A stretch of DNA of 64,000 nt from Ustulina deusta. Lineage: Eukaryota; Ascomycota; Sordariomycetes; Xylariales; Xylariaceae. The notes below the pieces were generated by a model. That model worked only from the letters and a program-made list of their open reading frames with translations. It had not been told where the DNA came from and ran no database searches. The translations under genes were made by a program, and so were the position numbers. The stretch is taken from contig JAJNNX010000002.1 of NCBI GenBank assembly GCA_023159155.1, positions 1,240,001 to 1,304,000 of the forward strand, in the 5' to 3' direction. This document shows, one piece after another, positions 1-12,553 of this stretch (position 1 is its first letter; each line of letters begins with the position of its first letter).

Positions 1-973
1 TCTTGAGAGTGCGTTTAATGGTAGAACGCGAGTATGATAGCATAGATTGGGTGGTAATTGCAATGGATCTCACCCTCGCGGTGCCAACAACAGCTTCGAG
101 GGCTCAAAATAGACTCAAAATAGAGGTAGCCCCAAACGGCGAGCTTCTCTGCCACACTTGTACATCTAATCTTGGGAAGTTGCAGTTGGCACCTGGTACA
201 AGAGCTGGGCGCCTAGCTCAGTCGCGTGGTCACATGACGGAGGCGTCTATGGCTAACTGAGGGGCAGAGTGCTACCTACAGAGATGTGGGTTATGCCGTG
301 ATTTAACCAGGAGAGCTTGTGTACAAGCAAAAAAAGAGAATAAAAGTACCTACAGGCAAAAATCAGTGTCTCCCGTTTCTATCATCAAAGACCTGATTGA
401 AATTAAACCTCAAAGCTTTTCTCTATTTTACCATCGATTCCAGGCTTCTGGAAGTTCACTTCAGATATCTGATACCTTAGGCTTATGCAAGGATGTGCCT
501 TTAGCAAAAGCGGGACACGGCTGAGTCATCTCTGGCTGCCTGTGGTGCGCCTTGGGATTGGGACTAACCACTTTGGGACTAGTGTATATCCGTTGCACAC
601 CTTATCGATTTGATTGTTCCTCCCTGCCTATGAATGCAGCCATTTTGTTCCGACGTCACTCTCCTCCCGACTTTCCTCTTCTTTTCAACAAACAAACGCA
701 CCTTCTCGACGCGGCATCACCTCTCGATCGCCCACTTTGTTGCGCATGAGGGTTCTTTGTTCCTGATCAACTCCGCACCGCTAATAGACTCTTGTCTCAC
801 TATCGTCTTTGTAGAGAAAGAAACGGATACCACCAGAGCGAATGGTCGCCTGACCTCGCGTGTCCCCTTCCGGCGCCTCAAACACTTGCCGTAATTCTGC
901 CTTAACGAATTCCGCGCGACCTTGCGATCTAGCTATCTTCTGCTTCGCTCACACTACACAACCTGTCATCACA
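1..973. other. Intergenic and 5' leader of the MEX67 gene
   Basis: No supported gene. Short open frames here lack family resemblance. The last ~350 bases are pyrimidine-rich, as expected of a fungal promoter and 5' untranslated region, and lead into the MEX67 start. Confidence 0.6.
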
Positions 974-3161
974 ATGGCTCCCATCGGACCCAAGAAAGGA
1001 TCTGTTCCGAACCCCCGCGGCACGGGCAAGCCGAGCAATCGTGGCGGTATCTCCAAGCGTCGAGGTGCCAGCTCCCTCAAGGTTGATCGCGATGGTGATC
1101 TTAACATGGATGCATCTGCAATGGCCAACGCATCTCAATCACAACTGAAGCGATCCAAGAACAATTCCGCACCATCTGGACCAATCACACGGGCCTCATC
1201 ACGAAATCCAAGGCCAACAGCAAAAGCGCAGCAGATCATTCAGCGCGTTATAAATGGCGATACGTCCCAGATCTCAGCCCGTCGTGCCAGCCGACGCACT
1301 GACGCCACACCACTCGTTACCCTCAGGGTGGAGGGCTTGAAGGATAGCAAGGCTGCTTCTAACGAAGGCGGCGGGCTCAAGGAACTGCAGACCTTCCTCG
1401 AACGCAAGTCCCAAACTGTTGCACATATCGCACGAACCGTCAGGATAAGAAAGGTATGTTACAGACTTCCCCCACGGGCCTGGGAGGCTACGAAGCGACG
1501 CACATTCTCCGAAATCGTTATGCCAAATAACTCGCAAAAACGAGGAGATAGACAATCTCAACCGAGCAGCGTATTCATCCCGGGATCCTAGATTTTTGCC
1601 AAGGTTTCCACGCCTTGCTAACATCTAGTAGTCACAAGTGAGAGGTGACTTCGTCTACATCACAGCAAGCAAGGAAGATGCCCAGGAAATTCTCAAGATT
1701 AACAACTTCATCTTCGCCGGTGCAACTCTCCATATCACAGAAGCACCAGAAGGAACTGATCACAATTCGACACCACTGTCATCAACTGCCCTTGAGATAA
1801 AAGAACAACTCCGCAGTGTTCTCAGCTCACGTTACGACGTCGATGCCAAGCTACTAAACCTCTCCGCCCTAGGCGAAGACCCGTCCCTTAATCAGATGGG
1901 CTTCTTCAGTGGCGAGTCCACGGCTGAAAAGATGTTTCGTGCCTTGATGGCAGTTTGCGAGTCACTGTTCAAGACCGCGCAAGCCAAGCGCGATGCCGTC
2001 GTTAGTATCAGCCTCGCAGGCAACAATGTCAATGACGTTTCACAAATATTATCTCTTACCGACACGTTCCCTGATATCGTCAACCTGGATCTCAGCCGGA
2101 ATCAATTTAAGGACCTCAAGGCTCTTCAGAAGTGGCGTCACCGTCTTCGCAGTCTTCAGACACTCCTTCTCAATGAGAATCCTATCGAGGTTGCGAATCC
2201 AAACTACAAGGCAGAGATGGTAACTTGGTTCCCGAAGCTACTGAACCTTAGTAGCACTCAAGTCCGAACACCCGAACAAGTGGCAGCGGCAGAGGCTCCA
2301 TCTAAACCAACACCCATTCCCCAAAGTGGCCCCGATTTTCGCGATATCAACCGTGTTGGTGAAGGCTTCATTACAGAGTTCTTGCCGCTGTATGACACAG
2401 ATCGACATAACTTGGCAGCCAAGTACTACGACGAGCAGACCACATTTTCGATGGCTGTAAACACCCAATCTCCACACGCACCCAACGTGCCGCTGCCCAC
2501 ATGGGGAGCCTATATCAGGTTTTCTCGCAACCATATGAGAATCAGTCATCCACCCTCCCGACAGCAACGGCTATTCACAGGCGTCAACCAGATACAAGCA
2601 CTTTGGCGACAGCTCCCACCTACACAACACCCGAACTTAACAGCGCATTTTGACAAATACATTGTGGACTGCCATCCTATTCACGGTCTCGCAGACCCAG
2701 CAGGTCAGAATCCAGTTGGGGTAGACGGAATGATCATGACCGTTCATGGCGAGTTTGATGACCAAGAACCCGGAAGTGGGAAGACTGCTAAGCGGAGCTT
2801 CTCTCGCACATTTGTGCTCGGGCCTGGTGCACCCGGTAGAAATCCCATTCGAGTTGTTAGCGACATGCTTTCCGTCCAGGCTTTCAGAAATCTACCATCA
2901 GCGCCCACCACACAGATAACGAGGGTAGACGACCAACAAAAAGAGCAAATGCTCCTGGAACTTTCCAAGCAGACCGGGATGACACCTGAATTCTCTCGGT
3001 TTTGCCTGGATAGTGCGAGCTGGAACTTTGATCGGGCGCTCGCCTCATTCCATGAGAAGAAGGTACAGGTTCTGTATTCTACCATTGCATTGGCAATTCA
3101 CGACTAACGCCCTTGTAAATAGTCACAAATCCCCAAGGAGGCTTTTATCACCGCCGCGTGA
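974..3161 (+). CDS. mex67: mRNA export receptor Mex67/NXF1-like
   Basis: Receptor that, with Mtr2, carries mRNPs through the nuclear pore. Three exons: 974-1453, 1632-3062 and 3123-3161, all phase 0, giving 649 residues. Intron 1 has a GCTAAC branch site near 1618 and ends TAG; intron 2 ends AATAG. The start was chosen at 974 (context CACAATGGC) because it opens a basic Gly/Arg-rich N-terminus; an in-frame upstream ATG at 860 adds only low-complexity leader. Visible domains in order: basic N-terminus (1-160, DNLNMD-like motif near 35), RNP-like fold, leucine-rich repeats about 282-377 (VNLDLSRNQF, LQTLLLNENPIE), NTF2-like domain about 396-565 (FITEFLPLYD, the Mtr2-binding fold), and a TAP-C/UBA-like end 588-649 (LSKQTGMTPEFSRFCL, SWNFDRAL) that binds FG nucleoporins. 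The last exon of 12 codons completes that UBA tail. Order and length fit the fungal family. Confidence 0.93.
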
Positions 3162-5112
3162 GGAACTTCACAAATCACAATAAAAAAACGACTGAAACAC
3201 GAGAATGGATTTTGCATCGATCAAGGAGTAACGAGATGGGGTTCTACACAAGCGACGATTTGTTTCACTGGAATGATTGAGTGGGCGATGGTATTCACTT
3301 ACATGTCTGTATATATGGGATCACCGGCAGGGTGAGGGATTGGTTGAAGAAGACGGACACTCGGAGTAGATGGAGTCCGCATAAGGGCGGATGGAGTCAA
3401 AGTTTGCTCGGTTCGGGTGGGAACAGCGAGTGATCCGGGTGGCTTCCTTGCGCGAAAGGACATGGTTAGAGGCTCTATATAAGTGTAAAGACAATCAACG
3501 AGGACATAATCATCCCCGATATATCATTTTATATCTGTGAAGTGTGCCCTTGCCAGCGGGTGATGTGGAGAGAAGAGGGGTTGGTTAAACTCAAGTTGAT
3601 CACCAGGTTTCTGGTGTATCCCCATCCGTATCAATACGTGAAAAAACTAGGCTAAAACATGTATTGCCATACTCCGTAATACTTCATTCTGATTTTGAAC
3701 TGCCTCCTTGTACTCGTTAAGATTAGCGACCACTCGTCACACTATCAAAAATATTAGAATCACCGACTGCCTCATGAGATTTCGAGGGGCTAAGATTCTA
3801 GAATGAAGCTAATGGGCCTTTTATCATGACAGAAGAAGTGAAATGTCAGCTTTGATGTGTCGATTCCCTTGCGGGTGACTGCCGCGCGCGATGCTCTTGT
3901 CGCCAGCAGGAAACATCCATGATCGTTGATTCGCTGAGAGCTACGCGGAGCTGATTTAAGTATCGTACAGGATAGGATAAGGGTCTTCATGGTCCCTAAG
4001 CTTTACACCAATACAATACAGCACATGGCTGTTAAGCTTTTAGGGTGACAGCCACAAAGCAGACAAAGCATGTGACAGCCGGCGCTTATTTACACTAACC
4101 CAGGTCCTCTTACCCGCCTTTCGAGGCCTGGTGATGATGGATGGCTCGGAACCCACGCTCATTGGACAGCAATTCGTGGGTGATGAGCGGCGACGGGAAC
4201 GGGACATCAGAGAGATAGAAGTGAGACGGGATGACGACATTGAGGTCTACACAATTAATCGGCTTGGCGACTCTTCTGGAATTTCGGCGCTTACATGGTC
4301 GGGTCGGGTCAAGTCAAATCAGATCAGGTCAGGATAGGCATTGTCCGAAAGACAATCTGGATGTTCAAATGCCAAATTATATTACCCCACCTAGATCGCA
4401 ACATCTATTGTACCGATATGCAAAACACCTAAGCTGTAGTGCTCAGTAGATGGTTAAATGCGGTGATCCCACTCTGGATGGGATGTCATCTGGGGAGAGG
4501 ATTGTGACGCCATGCACGTCAGAACGTCAAGTGGAGGGATGGAATCTGGAATGGATATTTTTAAGCTGATCACTTATCCCTTCTTCGGCAGGCCAAGATA
4601 TCCAACTAAGAATCCTACAATCAGAATTACGTAGTGTAGGTACTGTCGTTGCTGATAAAAAATGCTCGAAAATAGATGCTGTTGTAGGTAATACCATGAT
4701 CCCTCGTGTACAACTACACTAAGGATACCTACTTATATAGGTAGTAGTACACTACCGTGTATGCGGCCATCTCTCTTGGCTTGTGGGCAGATCCTCACTC
4801 GCGCTAAATCTGACCATCATCAGAACATTCATTACCTTGGTACTGTCAGATTTAACCACTACGCCAAAACGCCAAAATATTGGCCGCAATTGCGTGATGT
4901 AAGTGCTTGTTTATCCGCGCACATATATCCAACAGGTACACGTATGCCGTAGGGTATTGTCGGTTACCGTATACTTGCAGCTTTGGGTCTTACTATTTTC
5001 TCTGCCTCGTCCTCGCCTAAGTCCAGCTCGCTATATGTAGATTTTTGAAAGGAACATGACGTCCCGCCTGCCTACAAATACATATCACCCGATGCAGCAG
5101 GCAAGGTGGTGG
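3162..5112. other. Intergenic region
   Basis: No supported gene. Contains 3' flank of MEX67, short chance frames and scattered TAGGTA/TACCTA words near 4,640-4,750. Nothing resembling an RNA gene was seen. Confidence 0.55.
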
Positions 5113-5114
5113 TA

Positions 5115-5162
5115 CCGTATTCCTCGATTACAACTTGACCGGCGCTAATGGCTTGGCCTGCA
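5115..5162 (+). repeat. Left terminal inverted repeat
   Basis: Begins CCGTATTCCTCGATTA and pairs with 5973-6020 in reverse complement; mismatches at about positions 4, 17, 35 and 44. GC content is clearly above the element interior. Confidence 0.85.
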
Positions 5163-5972
5163 GAAATATGCAGGAATATGCAGCACAAGCCATACCAATT
5201 TAACTTTAATCTAACTAGCTACGCGTTTTCCAACCCCTTATTTTGTATAAGTAAACAACATTTTCTAAGTAATACTCCAATCAAATAATTTTATTTCTTG
5301 CTTTAACACTTACTAATTAAAACACTAAAACAACAATTATTTTTTACTCCATACAAATCAGCAATGCCGAATTGTTTCGTACTAATCGACCTTGTTTATA
5401 TATACTTTAGGTCATACTTAATTTATATAGCTAACGAAGTATTTATAGATATAACCAACCAAAACCCAAACGATTATCTATTCTAAATCGGCGAGACTTA
5501 CAGTCTTTTACTCGCAACCCCCCTAACAACCCCCCCTACCGATAATCCTTCGTACTAGTATTGCGGTTTATCCGGCTTGTTCGTTATGCCTCAGTATTTA
5601 TTAATAGACTTTTCCGGCCGATATAGAAGCATTGTATAAGTTTGGAACGGTTCCTAGTTATGGTAGCAAATATTACTAGGCTGTACGGTTCAGCTAGTTG
5701 TTCACCAAGCCGATATACCTGAACATTTGGAAAACGGGGCAATTAGGTATACAAGGAAGGGCTATATTGCTAAAAACAGCCCTAATTTTAGTTTATATTC
5801 AGTGCCGCCAGCGGAGGCATTATCGGAAACCTCCTCACAGCAGCATTTAAATATATCAGAACAGTAGTTTCAGAAATAAACGCGCTTAGTAATATTCTGT
5901 TGTAAAAGAACAAATTTTTATGATAATCGCTTAAGTAATTGCTCTCTTATTACGGCTTAGTACGTAGATCAT

Positions 5973-6020
5973 TGCATGCCAAGCCGTTAGCGCCGGTCAA
6001 GTTCTAATCGAGGAATGCGG
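5973..6020 (-). repeat. Right terminal inverted repeat
   Basis: Its reverse complement begins CCGCATTCCTCGATTA and matches the left end at 5115-5162 over about 48 bp. Confidence 0.85.
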
Positions 6021-6022
6021 TA

Positions 6023-8620
6023 GGTCAATTCAGGACTCCGACTCTCCTCTCGCCTGCCGGAGAGTTGATTACCTGTGTACTGTCTCTTCGTACTGTACCA
6101 TTTGGATCGGCTCAGCCAGAGCACGTCGAGCCGATCACATTCCCCATTGGAAGTGAGGGCGGGTGGGCGATGATCGTTTAGACCCCGAAGGTTGCAGCTC
6201 TGGCTGCAAGCCTATTCGTCCGACGCACATGCTACCTTGCATCATGCAATGCGAGCCTGGTCAGCACCGAATCCGACCCGAAATTGTATGTAGCGCCGTG
6301 CACTGCGCTCCTCCTCTCTGCTGTACTTATTGCGCGACCCTCCCACTACGGCATTGGCTTCGCATTTTTGCTGTAATATGATCCTCATCCTTCGTCGGTA
6401 AAAGCCAGAGCCGAGTTCCTTCCTTGTCAGATAAGTACGGTAGTACACTACACTACGCTGCCTTTACTAGGTATACAAGAAGCTTGACGTTCCTTCCTTG
6501 TCAGATAAGTACGGTAGTACACTACACTACGCTGCCTTTACTAGGTATACAAGAAGCTTGACGTTCCTTCGTGTTTATGGGATCCGACAATTAGCATGGT
6601 ATATTATATATTGGGTGGGATTCTTCTCAGCTTCTTCCCTGACTGTTACTGTTGCTTGTTATAGGCTTCTCGCCCTTTGCCGAGCTACCTACTTAGTAGG
6701 TACCTAGTGTAAGATTAGTTGGTGTACACTACCTTAAGTAAGTAGGTGCCTTAGGGGGGCTAGAGGGTAGCGTCCAGGGGCACAGCACGGATATAGTGCA
6801 AGTGGTGTCCAAGTACCACCTACACTAAGAGTAGGGGTCTTGTGTTTCACCATATCCTTTCACAGCTAGTCCAGCTTTGATGCTGGGCCATTTTTGGCAG
6901 AGCGTTGCCGAAGTGGAGAACAAAGTCAGTCCCCTGGGACTCTGCGCTGGGGACTTTGGAGCGCCGACCTCTTTGAATCGTGTAGCGTACCTAGGGTAGT
7001 GTTGGGCCCGTCTTCCAAATGTTTCTTGTCCACTTAAGTGCTAGCTAATGAGCGGTTCGCCGCAGCCTTCTTTCTCACCACTCACTGATAGGACTAACTA
7101 AGACATTGCGATCAAGACGTAACCTATACCTCAATCACACCAGCTGACCTCTTCTTTAGCGCTTGCTCTGAATATTGATTGACTAACCAAATGACTGATC
7201 GATTGACTGGGTTTTCGAAACATGGAGAGACTGACACTGAAGCTCAACTAGGTATGTGTCGGTACATCGGGCTTAGGTACCTTGACAACTCGTTCTTATC
7301 ACGGCGAAGCACAATCTGCTATATCTTACCCGCCGATAGCGTAGTGTATCGAGTCCCCGATACGTGATCTGCTGGTACATGGTACAAGATTCGTTGTGAG
7401 CTTTTCTTTCAAGAAAGAACCGTGTCCTGCCCCTTTTCAAAAATCAGTGCTGGTGTTTGGGGTTCCCAACATGTACAAAGACAAGGGGGGAGTACGGAAG
7501 GGTCGGCTCCTCCTGCCCATTGCTCTGAAGTACCCTCGACGCCATTGATACATCTGCCAACCAGAGCACGTTTCTTGGTCTGGTTCGATATTCCTTGTCC
7601 CTGACGATTGCGGCATTTCTATTGGCCAAAACAACACTGGCCCACAGGTATCTTCCAGGGCCCCCTTGTCTCCATCCACCTGTTTGTCTTCACCTCGTCG
7701 GCTCGTCTCGTCGTCCGCGTGTGGTTGTGCTGGCACCGTTTCGAGTGCTACCTGACTCCATCCATCCTTCTTCCTCTTGCTCTGGAGACCCCATACGGAG
7801 TGCCTGTTTTTGTCCTTTAGGCTTGGGCTGCTACCTGCTCTCTGGTTTCCTTTTCCCCATCATCGGCAAGTTAGGTGAATCGCAGGTCGTCAAGACGTTG
7901 CCTAGTGTGCACAAGCATTTTCCTCCGCGAGTAAAGTGTTGATATTCTCATCGCGGACGTATATCCTTCGACTTCACGTTACAGATCTCCCAGGGGCGAA
8001 TTGTGGTTCCAGGATCCCGACTCGTGCGAAGATCCGCTTTTGCTAAACTTCTGCGACACAACGTCCTTCAGAATATCGGTGTTTCTAACGATCCTTTTAT
8101 ATTGGTATTCGGCAAAAAACAACTCGAGTGCAAACGTTCCCCCCCTCTCTCGTCTGTTTGCTCATCATCAAACATTGTTCCGCAGATCATCGACCTAGTT
8201 GGGGCGGGACCTCGCCTGTTCTGTGTTTTGCGAACTACAGAAACATTTCCACGGCTCATTATTCGTCATCACGAGCTCGACTACTTGTTGGCATTTGGAG
8301 GGGATTGCCTTTACGAACTTGGATTTAGCAATCGCGAGTCAACTCGCCACATAATCCTCCGCCAGAGAAAGAGGCGTTGGAGTGTCGGATCCGCCCGGCT
8401 CATGACCGACATTATCACGGCGTATTTTGTTACAGAGAGTTTGCTGCGCCCCGATCACCACATTAGACCGGCGATTTTCTCCTCGTCTAACTCTTCGAAT
8501 CTGGTCTTCGCCTTTGACCATGCCGATGTGAATTGGTCTGCATTTTAGGATTATCTCTTACTTTGTTGACCCATGCACCCAAACATCGTCGCGGCTTCGA
8601 AGTCCTAGAATCAAATCACG
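6023..8620. other. Intergenic region and probable long 5' leader of the kelch-like gene
   Basis: No supported gene besides the 74-bp duplication. From ~7,400 the top strand becomes pyrimidine-rich with several short open frames (for example 8003-8548), which fits a long fungal promoter and 5' leader with upstream reading frames. An unrecognised signal-peptide exon for the gene starting at 8621 could lie here. Confidence 0.5.
6415..6571 (+). repeat. 74-bp direct tandem duplication
   Basis: 6415-6488 and 6489-6562 are identical by eye, followed by the first 8 bases of a third unit. The unit starts GTTCCTTCCTTGTCAG and contains TACACTAC words common in intergenic DNA here. No coding sense is evident. 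Confidence 0.9.
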
Positions 8621-10879
8621 ATGTTGCTCCCTGAGCCAGCGGTGACCCTGGCGGGCGGCTGCACGATCATCTTCAATAATACCCTATACTCATATTCTGG
8701 GGCTGGATTTCAATCACTCGGACTGGATGAAGGTGCCGTTTGGAAGAAGCTACCTAGTGGCAAGTCGGTGGACGGCGGAATATGCGTTGGGTCAACACCA
8801 AAAGATTCCTCTACCGCAGCCTTGTTCATTGTGGGTGGAAAATCAAGCCAAGCAGACTACCCCGGTTTACAAAAGTTCACATATTCCACGGGTAAGTGGG
8901 AAACAATAACACCGCAGGCTACCGTGACGAAGGATCGAGTTTATCATAGCGCAACCTATCTCAACAGTACCGAGTCGATCCTTGTCTATGCTGGCTCGAC
9001 GGATGGAAACGCAGATTTATCCCAGCAAACATTCACGATTCAAACATCGGAGCCCTACGGCGTGTTAGCATTCCAATCTGACATATCTCCCCCCGGCGTG
9101 GCCCCCCTCCTATTACCCTGGTCAGAGACACAAGCTGCCCTGATTGGCGGCAACTCTTGGAATACGCAAGTAATGCTTTTTGATACGGCAGTTATCGTTA
9201 ATGGAGCCCCCGGGGCATGGATTGATTCTGGTATTACCTTGGCTGAACCTCTCGCTCAGAACACGAGCGTGGTGAAAGGTGCAATTATCCAAGGTGATGA
9301 TGGAAGCAAGCATTTATACACGTTCGACCTTACAACTTTGCCAAACATGGTGAATAGGACGGTTTTGATTGACGCAAACGGAGCGCCCGTGGTTCTATCT
9401 GCGCCGGTCAAGCCTACTGTCACAAGTAGGGAGGAAGAAGCAGATGGCACAGCCCTTGTTAATGAAAGGGACCTAGTGGCGAATAACTGGCCACCTTATA
9501 ACTCGACATATGCACCTAGGAGTGCAAGAACAGATTACTCAATAGCGACCGATGCACAAGGTTTGGTCGTCATGTCCGGCGGAAATGACGATGACCCGTT
9601 ATGTATGTTCAACGCGAGAGCAAACACGTGGGAAAATGCGACGGCGGTACTTGGTGCAGAGTCGCTTTCTATCCAATCGACGCCCTCAGTAACATCAAGT
9701 TCGACATCCAACCCCTTGTCAACAAATAGCGCAACAAGTGCAGTAATATCCAGCCCTCCCCCATCCGCAGCGCCAGCTTCTTCAAAGTCTTCATTGCCCT
9801 CAACTACCGTTCTCGGTATATCGCTCGGCTCGATCTTTGGTGCAGCTTTTCTACTGGGTTTAATACTGTTATTGCTAAAGCGACGCCAGCGAAGACAAGG
9901 CTTTAATGAGACCGGGCACGCTCGAAGAGCTAGTGGCATACCAGAGAAGGATTTCTTCCATGAAGATTTTGCCAAGACCTCAGGCGGCTACTTTAGGGGC
10001 CATAATCAACAAGACTCACAGAGTTCATTCTCTTCAATGGCCATATTTCTCGGCAAGTCCCAGAAGCCGGCGCTTCATCGTAAAGGCAGCAGCGAGAGGC
10101 GACGGGTTTCGAGTGGTAATGTGTACAACAAAGATATCAAGCAAACGATCAGCCGGCCTCAACCTCAAATGACTGCTCAGCCTTCATTCTTGACCCAGAC
10201 GGAAAAGGTTGTCATGTCACCTGAACCCACCCAGCCAAAGCCTCGATCAAGGCCAACGGTTGACACAGATAACGCACTGCGGAGAAGTTCTGGTTGGAAT
10301 CAATATTGGTCGGGTGGGAGCGCAAGCATCATCGGGTTTGGAGGCAGTAGAAAATCGCGGCGCGATACTGAGGTCTCTGATGAGAGCTCCCAGTATTCGG
10401 ACGCTCATAATCGCCTGACACAGGATTCAGCGACGGTCCCGCCATTACAGGTATCCGCTGACGGACGACCCTCATTTCATCACGTCAACTCGCGCAGCCC
10501 TACCGTATCCCAGTACGACCCAAAGATCAGAGAGGGTCTGTCTGGCCAAATTGAACGGCCCATCTCTGCAGTTTCTTCTCTTTCCTCTTCGGGCTATTCT
10601 AGTGGCATACCACCGAGCGTCCACGAGGCATGGGATCCAACGGTGCCGCAAAAGCCCTGGGGCTCCGACCGTGCACTGAGCAGTGCATATAGCAGTAGCA
10701 CTGCCAGCGAGAACTTGTATCCAACTGGTCTGGGAGCACCTGCAACCAGTCGGCCGCCAATGAGTGTCGGCATATCAAAGCAGCCTCAGTTAGCTGTAGC
10801 TTCTATGTCAACCGATATGAGCTGGCTCAATTTGGGAGAAAACGACATATCTACTGGCAATAACCGGTCATATGGGTAA
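8621..10879 (+). CDS. Kelch-like single-pass membrane protein
   Basis: Uninterrupted 752-codon frame. Residues ~1-345 look like a kelch-type beta-propeller ectodomain: repeated Gly-Gly pairs followed by aromatic blades (LFIVGGK, ALIGGNSW, VVMSGGND with Tyr/Trp spacing) and many N-glycosylation sequons. A Ser/Thr/Pro-rich stalk (~350-392) precedes a transmembrane helix at ~397-419, then a basic stop-transfer KRRQRRQ and a ~330-residue Ser-rich disordered cytoplasmic tail. The layout is that of a fungal plasma-membrane sensor or wall-associated protein; the function is not known. Odd point: with the ATG at 8621 there is no clear signal peptide, although the ectodomain needs one, so the first exon may be missing from this model. 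Confidence 0.82.
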   Translation: MLLPEPAVTLAGGCTIIFNNTLYSYSGAGFQSLGLDEGAVWKKLPSGKSVDGGICVGSTPKDSSTAALFIVGGKSSQADYPGLQKFTYSTGKWETITPQATVTKDRVYHSATYLNSTESILVYAGSTDGNADLSQQTFTIQTSEPYGVLAFQSDISPPGVAPLLLPWSETQAALIGGNSWNTQVMLFDTAVIVNGAPGAWIDSGITLAEPLAQNTSVVKGAIIQGDDGSKHLYTFDLTTLPNMVNRTVLIDANGAPVVLSAPVKPTVTSREEEADGTALVNERDLVANNWPPYNSTYAPRSARTDYSIATDAQGLVVMSGGNDDDPLCMFNARANTWENATAVLGAESLSIQSTPSVTSSSTSNPLSTNSATSAVISSPPPSAAPASSKSSLPSTTVLGISLGSIFGAAFLLGLILLLLKRRQRRQGFNETGHARRASGIPEKDFFHEDFAKTSGGYFRGHNQQDSQSSFSSMAIFLGKSQKPALHRKGSSERRRVSSGNVYNKDIKQTISRPQPQMTAQPSFLTQTEKVVMSPEPTQPKPRSRPTVDTDNALRRSSGWNQYWSGGSASIIGFGGSRKSRRDTEVSDESSQYSDAHNRLTQDSATVPPLQVSADGRPSFHHVNSRSPTVSQYDPKIREGLSGQIERPISAVSSLSSSGYSSGIPPSVHEAWDPTVPQKPWGSDRALSSAYSSSTASENLYPTGLGAPATSRPPMSVGISKQPQLAVASMSTDMSWLNLGENDISTGNNRSYG

Positions 10880-12553
10880 TGTGATTGATGACTTGTGAAA
10901 TAACGTCTCTTTTTCCTGGTTATACAGCTGCCCGACGATTTGTTGCGCCACTTTCGATACCTATCTTTGATACCCAATCATAGCATTCAGCTAAAAAGTA
11001 CCGCGTCCTTTTCGCATACAGTATCTACGCCCGCGGCGTGGGCAAAAGACAACACACTCGAGATATCAGCCCTCACAGAATGAATGCCGATCAACACTTC
11101 GATTCTAATTCTATATCGCGGTCGAATCACACCCCCATTCCCGTTCTTTACTCTCCTTTGCATTGAAAAAGGCGTCAGGACGTTTTTTGATATATTATAC
11201 ATCATCTTGGACATATCTTCATCGCATATCATTATCAGCGTGTTGTGGGGCATCGTTTCGTTGTTTCATATATCCCGTCGAAACTCGACGACCGAACTTG
11301 TGTATATTGATTATGTTCTTGGGCAATCAGGGTTTTTTTTTCTTTCTTGGTCTGCATCACCTTATTTCGAAATCATTAGAGTGCCCGGAGCCACCCGGTC
11401 ACCCTCGCCCTTAAGGGCATCTTCATTCGTTTTATTATTCGCGAACCGCATGATACCAAAACAACTTCCCTCGTGTGGCACGAACATGTGTACTGGGGTC
11501 ACAAAGCACCCAATAGTCTCCCTAGCGTAATTCCGGCTATGGAGATTGAATAAAGGGAGGGACGGTGCGAGAGGAAGGCAGTGTATAATGGCCGATGACA
11601 ACTGGTCCTAGCACTAGTGTCCCGTGTCTTGTGAGGGGACGAGAGTCCGAACGAGGTTGGTTGGCAATGGTGTCTCGGAGATGATGTATTAGCGTTTCAT
11701 CGAACTATCTAGTGCCTGCGATCTAGACGTCCGTATGGGACAATAGAGATATCAAAACAGAGATAGAGAGAAGAAGAAAGCATTATGTTGCATCATGTGT
11801 GAAGTAGCCCCTGTCTTATTCTCAAATACCTGTGATATGTTCCAAGTGCCTCCGTGGCCTGGTTACAGGTGAGTCTTTGTATCACTTGCAACCCCATTCT
11901 TGTCACAACCAACCCCACGGGATGCATACGGTACATGCAAGCGCAATATCAAAGGCACAAAGTAAGTACTGAGGCATTGTAATTTATGTAAAGTTTGGAG
12001 ACTCTATTGTATCAATATACTAAACTAGGTTAATTTTTTTCTTGTTGCCCCATGCCACGGTGTTACCTCTTCCCTGGCGTCAAAGCTTACACATATCGTA
12101 ACGACCTAAAGAAATCAATCATTCGCAAGCCGACGACTTCTATCGACACTTTAAATCTCAACATCTTAATAGGTTGTTCCCCGCAATTAGCAAAAGTAGG
12201 CTTTTGGTCACTGTATAGTGGAGAGAAGCCAAACTCGGGTGAAAATATGCTACATGTGTGAGCGAACAGCAAGAAAAGTTTCATTCGGCTGTGGTATGAC
12301 GGTAACAACCCCGAATCAACTGTGTCAGGGCAAATATCCGTACACAAAACAAAAGAGACCTCATGTTCCAAAGAGACCACGATGCTTGGAGGAGCGGGAC
12401 AGCTCATCTCCTCTACGCTCCGCTATCGGATAATCATCGACAACCTGCATATGCCATATGCACATAAGCAAACAGAGCACTCAACCAACGCCAAAACGCC
12501 GACCAGGCCACCAACCGCTCCGTCTCGTATGACTCTCGCCTCTCCAATATGGA
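10880..12553. other. Convergent 3' flank region
   Basis: Lies between the ends of the kelch-like gene (+) and the Heh/Src1 gene (-). Contains T-rich untranslated-like sequence and chance frames only. Confidence 0.55.

Larger units (their letters stand above)
5115..6020 (+). mobile_element. Decayed pogo/Fot1-like DNA transposon (906 bp)
   Basis: Bounded by ~48-bp terminal inverted repeats with about four mismatches, flanked on both sides by TA (5113-5114 and 6021-6022), the target duplication of the Tc1/mariner-pogo group. The interior is strongly AT-rich and full of stops. In the last third, broken plus-strand frames recall the C-terminal part of Fot1/pogo transposases (a Pro-Glu-His-Leu stretch before a Gln-rich tail), so the element would read left to right. 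Too short for a complete copy (usually ~1.8-2 kb), hence internally deleted and RIP-like. Family assignment is by resemblance only. Confidence 0.7.

Noticed and set aside
7437..7942. Small genes upstream of the kelch-like protein
   Set aside because: Mutually overlapping frames on both strands in a pyrimidine-rich leader, without domains or start context.
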